From NCBI RefSeq assembly GCF_000756775.1, contig NZ_CCSF01000001.1:1240001-1304000 (forward strand): DNA of 64,000 nucleotides. Direction: 5' to 3'. The DNA is from Pseudomonas saudiphocaensis. GTDB lineage: Bacteria; Pseudomonadota; Gammaproteobacteria; Pseudomonadales; Pseudomonadaceae. This document shows, one piece after another, positions 30,319 through 38,529 of the stretch. Made by a program: the position numbers and the translations under genes. A model generated the notes under the pieces. That model was not told the DNA's origin. It ran no database searches and was given only the letters and a program-made list of their open reading frames with translations. Numbering within the stretch: position 1 is the stretch's first letter; each line of letters opens with the position of its first letter.

Positions 30319-31275
30319 ATGGCCGACGACCCACTTTCAGAACAGTTCAGGCTGTTTCTCGACATCCTCGATACAGGCAGTTTCTCTGCAGCCGGACGCC
30401 TGCACGACCTGACACCCTCCACCGTGGCCCGGCGTATCGATGCCTTGGAAAGCACGCTGGGCTGTCAGGTGTTCAGCCGCAGCACCCATGCCATCAAGCC
30501 CACCACTGCCGGCCTGGTGTTCGCCGAGCGGGCCAGACGTATCGTGCAGGAACTGCAGCTGGCCCGTGCCGAGGTCACGTCACTGCAAAACGCACCCCGC
30601 GGCCGCATCCGCATAGACGCACCGGCCCCCTTTGGCCGCCGGCACCTGGCTCCGGCCCTTGCGGAATTTCTTTCCATCTACCCTGACGTGGACATCCAAC
30701 TGCGCCTGATCGACAGCTTTGTCGATCTACGTGGCGAACATTTGGGTGAGGTCGATCTGGTGCTGCGCATCGGTCCACTGGCGGATACTCGCCTGGTAGC
30801 CACGCCTCTGGCACCAATGGTGCGCATTCTCTGCGCAAGTCCTGAGTATCTGGCCCGACGTGGCGCGCCTCTGGACGTCGGTGAATTGCCGGCGCACGAC
30901 GGGCTGGACTGGGACGCGCTGGCGCCCCCCTACGCCTGGCGTTTCGAGCACCATGGGAAAGTGCAATTGCTGCGGCCCCGCCGCATGCGGATGGTCGCGA
31001 ATAATGCCGAAGCCTTGCTCAGCGGCACGCTCGCAGGGTTGGGCATCGCCCATTTGCCAACCTGGCTGGTCGGCGACCATCTGTTACGCGGCGACTTGCT
31101 GCCATTGTTCTGCGAAAACGGATTGCCGCAACCCGAACCCAGTGGCATCTATGCCCTGCGGCTGACCCGCGAAGCTGATTCACGCAGTCGTTTGCTGCTG
31201 GAGTTTCTGAAAAACCGCTTTGGCCCGGTCCCTCCTTGGGACCAGGCACTACTAAGCGAATCGGGTTTCGGTTGA
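30319..31275 (+). CDS. LysR-family transcriptional regulator
   Basis: 318 aa. N-terminal winged helix-turn-helix (about residues 6-66, with GSFSAAGRLHDLTPSTVARRIDALES). A two-lobe periplasmic-binding-like effector domain from about residue 94 follows, typical of the CrgA/AaeR group. It is divergent from the TauE-family transporter across 106 bp, the usual layout for a LysR regulator and its target, so control of that exporter is a reasonable inference. The inducer is unknown. Confidence 0.9.
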   Translation: MADDPLSEQFRLFLDILDTGSFSAAGRLHDLTPSTVARRIDALESTLGCQVFSRSTHAIKPTTAGLVFAERARRIVQELQLARAEVTSLQNAPRGRIRIDAPAPFGRRHLAPALAEFLSIYPDVDIQLRLIDSFVDLRGEHLGEVDLVLRIGPLADTRLVATPLAPMVRILCASPEYLARRGAPLDVGELPAHDGLDWDALAPPYAWRFEHHGKVQLLRPRRMRMVANNAEALLSGTLAGLGIAHLPTWLVGDHLLRGDLLPLFCENGLPQPEPSGIYALRLTREADSRSRLLLEFLKNRFGPVPPWDQALLSESGFG

Positions 31276-31283
31276 ATGAGTCT

Positions 31284-31310
31284 GGGTCGTCAGCGACCCT
31301 GACTGTCAGG
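31284..31310. terminator. Paired short inverted repeats between the LysR and RraB-like genes
   Basis: GGGTCG / CGACCC (31284-31299) and CCTGAC-T-GTCAGG (31298-31310) lie in the 30-bp gap between two convergent genes and reach the 3' end of the RraB-like gene. Short stems without T-tracts; a modest bidirectional terminator is possible. Confidence 0.35.
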
Positions 31311-31647
31311 CACTGCAGTTGGACACTTCCTGGGTCACGCCCCAGCCGTCAGTCACACCGCCCAAAGGCTCGACAAGATTCTCCAGATCCTGCTCAAAGT
31401 CACCGATGCCATCGAAGGTGGCATACATGACCTTGCTCACCTGAAGGTTCCAGGCACCGTCGGCGCGGGGAAATATCTGCGTATTGACGCATTCGCCACG
31501 GAAATTACTGGCGGCTGCGCGAGCTTGCTCACGCTCGGGAAACACTGCATAGAAATCGATCGGATGAACACGGGCGAAATCGAAACCGCCCTCTTTCATT
31601 CTTAGGAGCACGTTGCTGCTGACATCCTCATGGAAGGTGGTACTCAT
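31306..31647 (-). CDS. RraB-family (ribonuclease E inhibitor-like) protein
   Basis: 113 aa acidic, soluble protein. Segments FHEDVSSNVLLRMKEGG, YAVFPEREQARAAASNFRGE and DGIGDFEQDLENLVEPLGG match the compact ferredoxin-like RraB fold, with the conserved GW near the C-terminus. RraB in E. coli binds RNase E and changes its RNA preference. Whether the Pseudomonas branch does so is not established. The start is preceded by GAGAGGAGG on the minus strand, a very strong SD. Confidence 0.78.
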   Translation of the reverse strand: MSTTFHEDVSSNVLLRMKEGGFDFARVHPIDFYAVFPEREQARAAASNFRGECVNTQIFPRADGAWNLQVSKVMYATFDGIGDFEQDLENLVEPLGGVTDGWGVTQEVSNCSA

Positions 31648-31989
31648 CTTTCAACCTCCTCTCATTAGTGGGTGCTTACAAACTGTCGCACTGGACCATA
31701 CAGAGGCGAATCGACCACGAAGCGCTGATGTACTGGCTCCGCCTTTCCAATGACTTGGACCTGCCTGATCTTGTTTGTGACCCTCTCTGGATGAACGGCT
31801 TTCGAGATCAAAAAAGCCTATTGTCGAGCCTCGTTGCAGATGGGGAAGAGATGAATCGGGTGTCATGAATATCTATCAGCACTGCCCGTTGGCGGCACTG
31901 ATGGCCTCGAACATAGGGCATCTGGATCTGGGCCGCAATGGGCACGCCGCTTGGCTTATCGAGCAAACGTCCCTGTCTGCGCCGTGAAA
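31648..31989. other. 342-bp spacer with two tiny overlapping plus-strand frames
   Basis: This gap must hold the promoter of the minus-strand RraB-like gene. On the plus strand there is a GTG-initiated 66-codon frame (31668-31868) whose stop overlaps an ATG (ATGA) opening a 40-codon frame (31865-31987) that ends just before the SpeE-like gene. Neither product resembles a known family, codon usage is mixed, and the first has no convincing SD. They may be chance frames or decayed gene fragments. Confidence 0.3.
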
Positions 31990-32844
31990 TCAGCTATTGC
32001 TGGCCTTGCCAATGGCTTGCAAAACGTACTGAGGCAGCGCAAAGGCAGCCAAATGGACATGCGGATTGTAATAGCGCGTCACCACTCCGCTGCCGGCGAA
32101 ACGCTGAGAAAGGGTCTCCAGCGATAACCGGCGACTGGCCGGATCACAGGCGCCCCAAGCGAAGGACATCGCACCGCCGCAAGAAGTAGGCACGGAGGCC
32201 TGATAGAAATGCCAATCGGCAAACAGGCCGTTCATCTGTTTGGCGGCAGTCTGCACCTGCACCAGCTGCATAAAGGGCGTTCCGATACGGGCAACCAGAA
32301 TGCCGCCATCGTTCAGGCAGCGGCGGCAAGCCTGGAACAAACTTCCTTCCTCCTCGTGCGCAGCAACACGGCCGATATGGGCACAGATGATCACATCGAA
32401 CATTTCGCCGCAGGTGTTGAGAAAGTGCTGGGCGTCATCGATCCGCAGATTCAGGCGTGCGTCATTGAAAGCGCCCCGTGAGCGCTCCGGCAGGAAGGTC
32501 TTGCACGCCTCCAGCATGGCGGCATCGGCCTCGACCAGGGTGATCTGCTCGACATCACGGTGGCGGGCAACCTCGCGCAGAATTGCCCCATCGGCACCGC
32601 CAATGATCAGTACACGACGTGCCAGCCCATGAGCCAGGATCGGAATATGGCTGAGCATTTCATGCTGAATGAATTCATCCGCCTCGGTGTTCTGTACCAC
32701 ACCATCAAGCGTCATCACCCGGCCCATACGGGCATTCTCGAAGATCGCCAGACGCCGTGAACCGGCATGATCTTCATGCAGCATCCGATCTATGGTGAAG
32801 CGCTGGCCGTATCCCTCGTAGAGGGCTTCCTGATAATCAGTCAT
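31990..32844 (-). CDS. SpeE-like polyamine aminopropyltransferase homologue lacking catalytic residues
   Basis: 284 aa, SD GGGGGA before the ATG. End to end it aligns with Pseudomonas spermidine synthase: MTDYQEALYEGYGQRF, VLIIGGADG (dcSAM loop, Asp85), VEADA, IDDAQ, and the C-terminal RYYNPHVHLAAFALPQYVL. The active site is gone, however. The DSTDPIGP motif that carries the catalytic and putrescine-binding Asp residues is replaced by a shorter CAHIGRVA (154-161). The Tyr of the Y-H-E motif is Gln60, the Gln of AQNG is Arg, and the Tyr of PTYxGG is Ser. The reading frame is intact. Probably a pseudoenzyme or a protein with a new role. In P. aeruginosa the orthologous locus holds speE near mtnC, mtnD, mtnB and aroC. 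Confidence 0.85.
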   Translation of the reverse strand: MTDYQEALYEGYGQRFTIDRMLHEDHAGSRRLAIFENARMGRVMTLDGVVQNTEADEFIQHEMLSHIPILAHGLARRVLIIGGADGAILREVARHRDVEQITLVEADAAMLEACKTFLPERSRGAFNDARLNLRIDDAQHFLNTCGEMFDVIICAHIGRVAAHEEEGSLFQACRRCLNDGGILVARIGTPFMQLVQVQTAAKQMNGLFADWHFYQASVPTSCGGAMSFAWGACDPASRRLSLETLSQRFAGSGVVTRYYNPHVHLAAFALPQYVLQAIGKASNS

Positions 32845-32964
32845 GGGTGTCCCCCGTATTGGATAGCTTTGAGGCAAGGCGCATAGCTGCACGTGCCTTC
32901 GCCTTCAGGAAAGCATCGCATGCGACTTTAGTCCAATACAGCTGAAACCCGAAACGCGCCGCCG

Positions 32965-33156
32965 TTACAGCCTGACCTTGGCGAAGCGCCCGGCAGCGAT
33001 GCCCCACATGATCAAGCCAACCACCGGCAACAACGCGATTACCAGGCTCCAGATGATCTTGCGGCCGAACTCGATGCGTCTGGACCAGACATGCAGGATC
33101 GCCAGCAGGTCCGCGATCAGCACCAGAACGGCCAGCAGCGGCGCCAGGTCATCCAT
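32965..33156 (-). CDS. Small membrane protein with PLDc_N domain (copy 2)
   Basis: 63 aa, two transmembrane helices (about residues 6-24 and 34-54) with the VGLIMWGIA motif typical of the phospholipase D nuclease N-terminal (PLDc_N) family: a short hairpin with R/K-rich loop RRIEFGRK. It starts 3 bp after its paralogue at 33160 and precedes the SpeE-like gene. Function of stand-alone PLDc_N proteins is not known. Confidence 0.8.
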   Translation of the reverse strand: MDDLAPLLAVLVLIADLLAILHVWSRRIEFGRKIIWSLVIALLPVVGLIMWGIAAGRFAKVRL

Positions 33157-33159
33157 CGA

Positions 33160-33369
33160 TCAGCGCCTCAGGTTCATGTCATCGGGACGATTACCACGCG
33201 GCCCCATGATGCCCCAGAGAATGAGGCCCAGCACCGGCAGGATCAGGATCAACAGAACCCAGAGCACCTTCTTCCCTGTGGCGGCATCGCTTCGCACCAC
33301 ACTGACAATGGCCCAGATATCCAGCAGCAGGATGATCAGGCCGAAAATACCGCCAAAGGCATCGGTCAT
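33160..33369 (-). CDS. Small membrane protein with PLDc_N domain (copy 1)
   Basis: 69 aa from the ATG preceded by AGGAG. Two hydrophobic helices (about residues 5-24 and 34-53) joined by RSDAATGKK, with VLGLILWGIMGPRGNR. Similar in layout to the next gene, so the pair is probably a tandem duplication or a heteromeric unit. Located between the MtnD-like and SpeE-like genes, where mtnB/mtnC-type genes might be expected in related species. Confidence 0.82.
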   Translation of the reverse strand: MTDAFGGIFGLIILLLDIWAIVSVVRSDAATGKKVLWVLLILILPVLGLILWGIMGPRGNRPDDMNLRR

Positions 33370-33490
33370 GGGTAGCTCCTCATTGCGATGGGTTCGCAGT
33401 TTGGATGCCTGACAAGCCTGAGGGTTCATGGGCGTCAGGCGGAGTTGACGGCTTCAGCCCGGATGAGCACCAGAAGGACAGCGCCTCGAC

Positions 33491-34036
33491 TCAATCATCC
33501 AGGCGTGGAAAGCGGCTGGCGATATCTTCGCCGGTGAATTGCGGGATGCGCCCCTCGGTGGTTTTGAATAGACAGATGGCAATCAGATAAGGGTTTTCCC
33601 CCTTGTCGAACCAGTGACGGACACCCGCCGGTATCACGAGCAGGTCACCTTTTTCGCACAGCAGGGCAAAAATCCGGTCTTCGATATGCAGATTGAACAG
33701 CCCACGGCCGGCGACAAAGAAGCGCGCCTCGTCCTCGGCCTGAACATACTCCTCAAGTTCCTGAACCCGGCTTGCAGCCTGTTTTGACTGATCCCCGGTC
33801 AGCCTGAGCACCTCCACCTCGGCATAGCCGCGCTCACTCTTCAGGCGGTCGATCTGCGCCCGGTGAGCAGCAAGCAAGTCACCGTCGTCGGCATTCGCAG
33901 CGATAGCCGTGCCGGCCTGCCAGCGCTCCAGATGCACCCCGACCTCGGCCAGAGTGGCGGCCACGTCATCGTGATGCGTGAGCACCTTGAAGGGTTGTTC
34001 GGGGGTCTCATGGTGATAGACGCTGAGAATGCTCAT
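33491..34036 (-). CDS. Acireductone dioxygenase-like cupin lacking two metal ligands
   Basis: 181 aa, exactly the acireductone dioxygenase (ARD) length, SD GGAG. The ARD family oxidises acireductone in methionine salvage with Ni or Fe held by His-x-His, Glu and a distal His. Here the expected EHTHxEDExRFFV reads EEYVQAEDEARFFV, so the two His are Tyr97 and Gln99. Glu103 and the distal His141 (PAGVRHWFD) remain. The C-terminal TGEDIASRFPRLDD is typical of the family. The frame is open and otherwise well conserved. Either catalytically dead or using a changed metal site. The neighbours mtnB and mtnC are missing. Confidence 0.85.
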   Translation of the reverse strand: MSILSVYHHETPEQPFKVLTHHDDVAATLAEVGVHLERWQAGTAIAANADDGDLLAAHRAQIDRLKSERGYAEVEVLRLTGDQSKQAASRVQELEEYVQAEDEARFFVAGRGLFNLHIEDRIFALLCEKGDLLVIPAGVRHWFDKGENPYLIAICLFKTTEGRIPQFTGEDIASRFPRLDD

Positions 34037-34111
34037 GGTCACAGTCTCCGAGGCCGGGCGTTGACTTCCCGGCACTGATCAATGATTCGTCGGCAGAGCA
34101 GGCGCTTGCGG

Positions 34112-35263
34112 TCATGTCCGACGCTTGTGCAAAGGGATGACCATGATAGCGGCAGCAGCCAGTGCTGCTAGACTGGCGATAGCAAACACCCAGGTAGGCC
34201 CAAGGCTGGTCCAGCCGTACCCTGAGTACAGCGCCCCCAACGCGCCACCGATACCGGCCAGCGTCGCATACAGGGCCTGCCCCTGCCCTTGCTGTCGATG
34301 GCCGAAGCTTCGCTGTACGAAATGCACGGCAGCGGCATGGAAGCTGCCGAAGGTGGCCGCATGCATCAGCTGTGCAAGCAGCAGCACCAGAAGATGATCG
34401 GCCAGCGTTCCCAGCAATATCCAGCGCAGCGCCGCCAACAGAAAGCTTGTTACCAGCACCAGGCGCAAGGAGAAACGCTTGAGCAGCGCCGCCATCACCA
34501 GAAACAGCAGCACCTCGGCAACGACCCCCAGCGCCCAGAGCAGGCCGATGATGCCCCGCTCGTAACCGAGCGCTTCCAGATGGATGCTGAAAAAGGTGTA
34601 GTAAGGACCGTGACTCACCTGCATCAGGCCGACACAGACATAAAAGGCCAGTACCCCAGGGCGGCACAGCTGTCGCAGGAAACCACCCTGCCCGGCCGTT
34701 TCAGGGCGCTGCTCAGGCTGGGCATTGGGCACCCAGATGCTGCTGAGGACGATACCCGCCATAACCATCATGATCGCTACAGGATAAACATCCAGACTGA
34801 CTCGTTCGAACAGCGCGCCCAGCCCCACCACCGTTACGATAAAGCCAATGCTGCCCCACAGACGAATCTGGCTATAGTGCGCGGCCTCTTCGCGCAGATG
34901 CGCCAGAGTGATCACCTCGAATTGCGGCAGTACCGCATGCCAGAAGAACGCATGCAGAGCCATCACCAATACCAGCCAGGCGTAACTTTTATCGAAGAAG
35001 ATCAGGCCGAACGACAGCAGTGTGCAAAGCGCGCCGATACGTACGATGGCCAGACGCTGTCCGGTCGCGTCGCCCAACCAGCCCCACAGATTCGGAGCCA
35101 GGCAGCGCATCAGCATGGGAATCGCCACCAGCTCGCCGATGCGCTCTGCGGAAAAGCCCAGGTGGGCGAAATACAAGCCGAAAAACGGCGCCGTCGCACC
35201 AAGCAGCGCGAAGTAAAAGAAATAGAAGCCGGAAAGGCGCCAGTAGGGAAGAGAAACACTCAT
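34112..35263 (-). CDS. MFS transporter (MFS_1-like, HcaT/PA1682-like)
   Basis: 383 aa with about twelve helices and the N-terminal FYFFYFALLGATAPFFGLYFAHLGFSAE region of the small-substrate MFS_1-like subfamily (3-phenylpropionate permease-like). Conserved SQIRLWGSIGFI lies in the fourth/fifth helix region. Gene order MFS-aroC is kept in Pseudomonas. The substrate is unknown. The SD is weak; the start is placed at MSVSLPYWR by homologue pattern. A dispersed repeat separates it from aroC. Confidence 0.87.
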   Translation of the reverse strand: MSVSLPYWRLSGFYFFYFALLGATAPFFGLYFAHLGFSAERIGELVAIPMLMRCLAPNLWGWLGDATGQRLAIVRIGALCTLLSFGLIFFDKSYAWLVLVMALHAFFWHAVLPQFEVITLAHLREEAAHYSQIRLWGSIGFIVTVVGLGALFERVSLDVYPVAIMMVMAGIVLSSIWVPNAQPEQRPETAGQGGFLRQLCRPGVLAFYVCVGLMQVSHGPYYTFFSIHLEALGYERGIIGLLWALGVVAEVLLFLVMAALLKRFSLRLVLVTSFLLAALRWILLGTLADHLLVLLLAQLMHAATFGSFHAAAVHFVQRSFGHRQQGQGQALYATLAGIGGALGALYSGYGWTSLGPTWVFAIASLAALAAAAIMVIPLHKRRT

Positions 35264-35265
35264 AA

Positions 35266-35335
35266 GCAGCAAGCTTCAAGCCACGAGCAGAGACAAAGTG
35301 CCGTCCACATGCAGCTTGAAGCCCGAGGCTTGCAG
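35266..35335. repeat. Dispersed inverted repeat between aroC and the MFS gene
   Basis: GCAGCAAGCTTCAAGCCACGAGC on one side and GCAGCTTGAAGCCCGAGGC further on form imperfect inverted arms filling the 73-bp gap. Related in sequence to the elements near 24140 and 48097 (core CAAGCTTCAAGCC / AGCTTGCGGC). Confidence 0.55.
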
Positions 35336-35336
35336 A

Positions 35337-36428
35337 TCAAAGCTGACCCAGTACCGGCGTCGTTACCTGCACATCCGCATTCTGGCCGCGATGACGCAGG
35401 AGATGATCCAGCAGCACGATGGCCATCATCGCCTCGGCAATGGGAGTGGCGCGGATCCCGACACAGGGGTCATGGCGCCCTTTGGTGATGACCTCTACCG
35501 GATTGCCATGGATGTCGATGGACCGACCCGGCGTAGTGATGCTTGAGGTGGGCTTGAGCGCCAGGTGGGCAACGATCGGCTGACCGGACGAAATGCCACC
35601 CAGGATGCCGCCGGAGTGATTGGAGAGAAAACCATCCACGGTCAGTTCATCACGATGCTCGGTGCCACGCTGGGCGACGCTGGCGAAACCGGCGCCGATC
35701 TCCACGCCTTTGACTGCATTGATGCTCATCAACGCATGGGCCAGCTCGGCGTCCAGACGGTCGAATATCGGCTCGCCCAGCCCCGGCGGCACACCCTCGG
35801 CCACCACGGTGATCTTCGCGCCGACCGAATCCTGATCGCGGCGCAGCTGGTCCATATAGGCCTCAAGCTCGGGAACCTTGTCGGGATCAGGACTGAAGAA
35901 GGCGTTCTGTTCTACCGAATCCCAGGTTTTGAAGGGGATTTCGATGGGACCCAACTGGCTCATATAGCCACGCACCTGAATGCCCAGCGTGGCCAGGTAT
36001 TTCTTGGCAATGGCACCGGCAGCCACACGCATGGCGGTCTCGCGCGCAGAGCTGCGGCCACCGCCACGGTAATCGCGAACACCGTACTTGTGGTGATAGC
36101 TGTAGTCGGCGTGGGCCGGTCGGAACTGATCCTTGATCGCAGAGTAATCCTTTGACTTCTGATCGGTATTGCGAATCAGCAGGCCAATCGGGCAGCCCGT
36201 GGTACGCCCTTCGAAAACTCCAGAGAGGATTTCCACCTCGTCGGCTTCCTGGCGCTGGGTAGTGTGGCGACTGGTACCGGGCTTGCGCCGATCGAGGTCA
36301 CGCTGCAGGTCTTCCAGTGACAGCGGCAGCCCTGGAGGGCAGCCGTCAACGATGGCGACCAGCGCCGGTCCATGGCTCTCACCAGCAGTGGTGACGGTGA
36401 ACAGCTTGCCGTATGTGTTGCCGGACAT
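35337..36428 (-). CDS. aroC: Chorismate synthase
   Basis: 363 aa. It converts 5-enolpyruvylshikimate-3-phosphate to chorismate using reduced FMN. Signatures: [51 protein letters not shown]-like segment (here [14 protein letters not shown]), and the C-terminal [17 protein letters not shown]. Start ATG was set at MSGNTYG, the family start. It supplies chorismate to the pheA and tyrA products encoded further along. Confidence 0.97.
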   Translation of the reverse strand: MSGNTYGKLFTVTTAGESHGPALVAIVDGCPPGLPLSLEDLQRDLDRRKPGTSRHTTQRQEADEVEILSGVFEGRTTGCPIGLLIRNTDQKSKDYSAIKDQFRPAHADYSYHHKYGVRDYRGGGRSSARETAMRVAAGAIAKKYLATLGIQVRGYMSQLGPIEIPFKTWDSVEQNAFFSPDPDKVPELEAYMDQLRRDQDSVGAKITVVAEGVPPGLGEPIFDRLDAELAHALMSINAVKGVEIGAGFASVAQRGTEHRDELTVDGFLSNHSGGILGGISSGQPIVAHLALKPTSSITTPGRSIDIHGNPVEVITKGRHDPCVGIRATPIAEAMMAIVLLDHLLRHRGQNADVQVTTPVLGQL

Positions 36429-36606
36429 GCAGGGTGCTCCGCAATCGACCTGAACAAAGGGCGCAAAGTATACCCGAGCCGCTGCCGGTTTCGCCGCATC
36501 CACTACTGCGACGCTTGCCTGTATCAGCACATAGCATAAGGCCACCCTCCAGATCGACGAGCAGCTGCCGATATAACTGAATCACCGCAAGGCCCACGGA
36601 CACCAC

Positions 36607-37395
36607 ATGACCGACAAGACACCCGCACCGACCGACAGCGACGCACAAGTGTCCGATTCGCCCTCCCCGCATCCCTGGGCAGAGCTGGCACCGGAGCGCT
36701 TTCGGCTGCTGCGCCTGGCACCGCTGACGACCGACAGCGAGAGCGGTGCCCGGCCACTGCGCTTCGTCGAACTGGGCCAGGTTGAACGACATTCGCATCA
36801 GCAGAGCTTGCTGAAACTCAGCATTCGGCTTCCCGGGCAGGTGTTGACGGCCAAGTACAACATGCTGGAAATCTGGGTAGACCACGAAGCCAAGGAACTG
36901 CAATTCGGCCCGGAGACGGGGTTGCATCTGGAACCGGTCAATCGGGGCCTCGGCCGCTTTCTGCTGGCGCAAGCGGCTCTTTGGGCACAGAAGCGCTGGC
37001 CGCACTACCTGGTAAAGGAAGGAGTACTACCGGCCGGCGATATAACCAGCGAGGACGTGCGCCTACGGCGTGATCGCTGCTTGCAAAGCCAGGGGTTCGA
37101 GGTCATCTACCCTGACTCCCAGCAGCTCAAGGCACTGTACAACGTGCCGCGCGTCAGTACGCTACGCCCAGACTGGAATGCCGAGAAAGTCCAGATCATC
37201 GAACTGCGCGATGCGGCGGCCATGCTCGAACAGGCCGACCGCAACTTGCTCGAGCAGGAAATCAAGATTCGCGACATTCAGGACCGGCTCAACCGGCTTC
37301 GTCGAGAAGACGGCACCCTGCGTTTCACCATCGCCTGTCTGATCGCCTTTTCACTGTTCCAAGCGGGCCTACTGATCTGGATCGCGACCCGCTGA
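36607..37395 (+). CDS. Conserved hypothetical membrane-anchored coiled-coil protein
   Basis: 262 aa, not recognised as a characterised family. A Pro/Ser-rich acidic N-terminus is followed by a mixed alpha/beta domain (about 25-200) containing VLTAKYNMLEIWVDHEAKELQFGPE and AQKRWPHYLV. A coiled coil (about 203-238, ELRDAAAMLEQADRNLLEQE) then leads to a single C-terminal transmembrane helix (about 241-260), so most of the protein is cytoplasmic and tail-anchored. It is divergent from aroC and convergent with prmB. No function is proposed. Confidence 0.75.
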   Translation: MTDKTPAPTDSDAQVSDSPSPHPWAELAPERFRLLRLAPLTTDSESGARPLRFVELGQVERHSHQQSLLKLSIRLPGQVLTAKYNMLEIWVDHEAKELQFGPETGLHLEPVNRGLGRFLLAQAALWAQKRWPHYLVKEGVLPAGDITSEDVRLRRDRCLQSQGFEVIYPDSQQLKALYNVPRVSTLRPDWNAEKVQIIELRDAAAMLEQADRNLLEQEIKIRDIQDRLNRLRREDGTLRFTIACLIAFSLFQAGLLIWIATR

Positions 37396-37401
37396 AGCCT
37401 G

Positions 37402-38340
37402 CTAGACGGATTCGGCACCGCCAGCCTTGAGGCGCTCACGGAACAACGCCTGGTACTCACGGCACTGGCTGGCCGCCAGCAAAAACACCCCGTGGCCGCC
37501 CTCGACGAATTCCAGCCAGGTGAAATCCACTTCGGGATAAAGCGCCTTGACATGCTCCTGGCTGTTACCAACCTCGACGATCAGGCTGCCACTGTCGGTC
37601 AGGTGATCCGCCGCCTCGGCCAGCAACCGCCGCACCAGATCCAGGCCGTCATTACCGCAAGCCAACCCTAACGCCGGCTCATGGTGATATTCATCGGGCA
37701 TATCGGCGAAGTCCTCGGCATCCACATAGGGCGGATTCGAGACGATCAGATCGAAACGCTGACCGGGCAGCTCATCGAAACCATCGCTTTGTACGGTATA
37801 GACACGGTCATCGAGACCATGATGCTCGATATTGCAATTGGCCACTTCGAGCGCATCGAAGGAGATATCCGCCAGCACCACCTCGGCGTCCAGAAACTCA
37901 TAGGCGCAGGCAATACCGATGCAACCCGAGCCGGTACACATATCCAGAATCCGCGCCGGCTTCTTCGCCAGCCAGGGCTCGAAGCGCCGCTCGATAAGCT
38001 CACCGATGGGAGAACGGGGAATCAGTACACGCTCATCGACGATGAATGGCAGACCGCAGAACCAGGTTTGCCCAAGCAGGTAAGCGGTGGGTACGCGGTC
38101 CACAATACGACGACGCAGCAGCTCCTGAAGATGTTCGCGCTCATCGTCCTCCAGGCGGCAATCGAGGTAGCTATCGGCGATTTCCCAAGGCAGGTGCAAT
38201 GCACCCAGCACCAGCTGCCGCGCCTCGTCCCAGGCGTTGTCGGTACCATGGCCGTGAAACAGCTGCCCGGCATGAAACTGGCTGACAGCCCAGCGAATAT
38301 AATCGCGCAGCGTACGCAATCGGGAAGGCGAAGCGGTCAC
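37402..38340 (-). CDS. prmB: Ribosomal protein uL3 glutamine N5-methyltransferase
   Basis: 312 aa. N-terminal helical domain (about 1-105), then a Rossmann SAM domain with [15 protein letters not shown] and the catalytic N202-P-P-Y205 motif followed by [10 protein letters not shown], which distinguishes PrmB from PrmC. It methylates a glutamine of ribosomal protein L3 during 50S assembly. prmB close to aroC is typical of Pseudomonas. Confidence 0.93.
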   Translation of the reverse strand: MTASPSRLRTLRDYIRWAVSQFHAGQLFHGHGTDNAWDEARQLVLGALHLPWEIADSYLDCRLEDDEREHLQELLRRRIVDRVPTAYLLGQTWFCGLPFIVDERVLIPRSPIGELIERRFEPWLAKKPARILDMCTGSGCIGIACAYEFLDAEVVLADISFDALEVANCNIEHHGLDDRVYTVQSDGFDELPGQRFDLIVSNPPYVDAEDFADMPDEYHHEPALGLACGNDGLDLVRRLLAEAADHLTDSGSLIVEVGNSQEHVKALYPEVDFTWLEFVEGGHGVFLLAASQCREYQALFRERLKAGGAESV

Positions 38341-38529
38341 GTCGGCATCTCCGGTAAAAAAGGCGAAAGTTTAGCCGATAGTAGGCAAGGTTTCTCAGCT
38401 TCTGCGACGATCAATGATGGCTTAATGCCAGATTTTACTTGTTCGGCGAGCGAATCATGGGCTTCGACGGTTCACATATCCGTCATCTGAGGCCACAATC
38501 AGGCCCCCTCACACAACAAGGAGTCAGTC

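Noticed and set aside
32355-32410. Compensated frameshift explaining the lost SpeE DSTDP motif
   Set aside because: Other active-site residues far away (Gln60, the Arg and Ser replacements) are also changed, and the segment aligns in frame with a short deletion plus substitutions.
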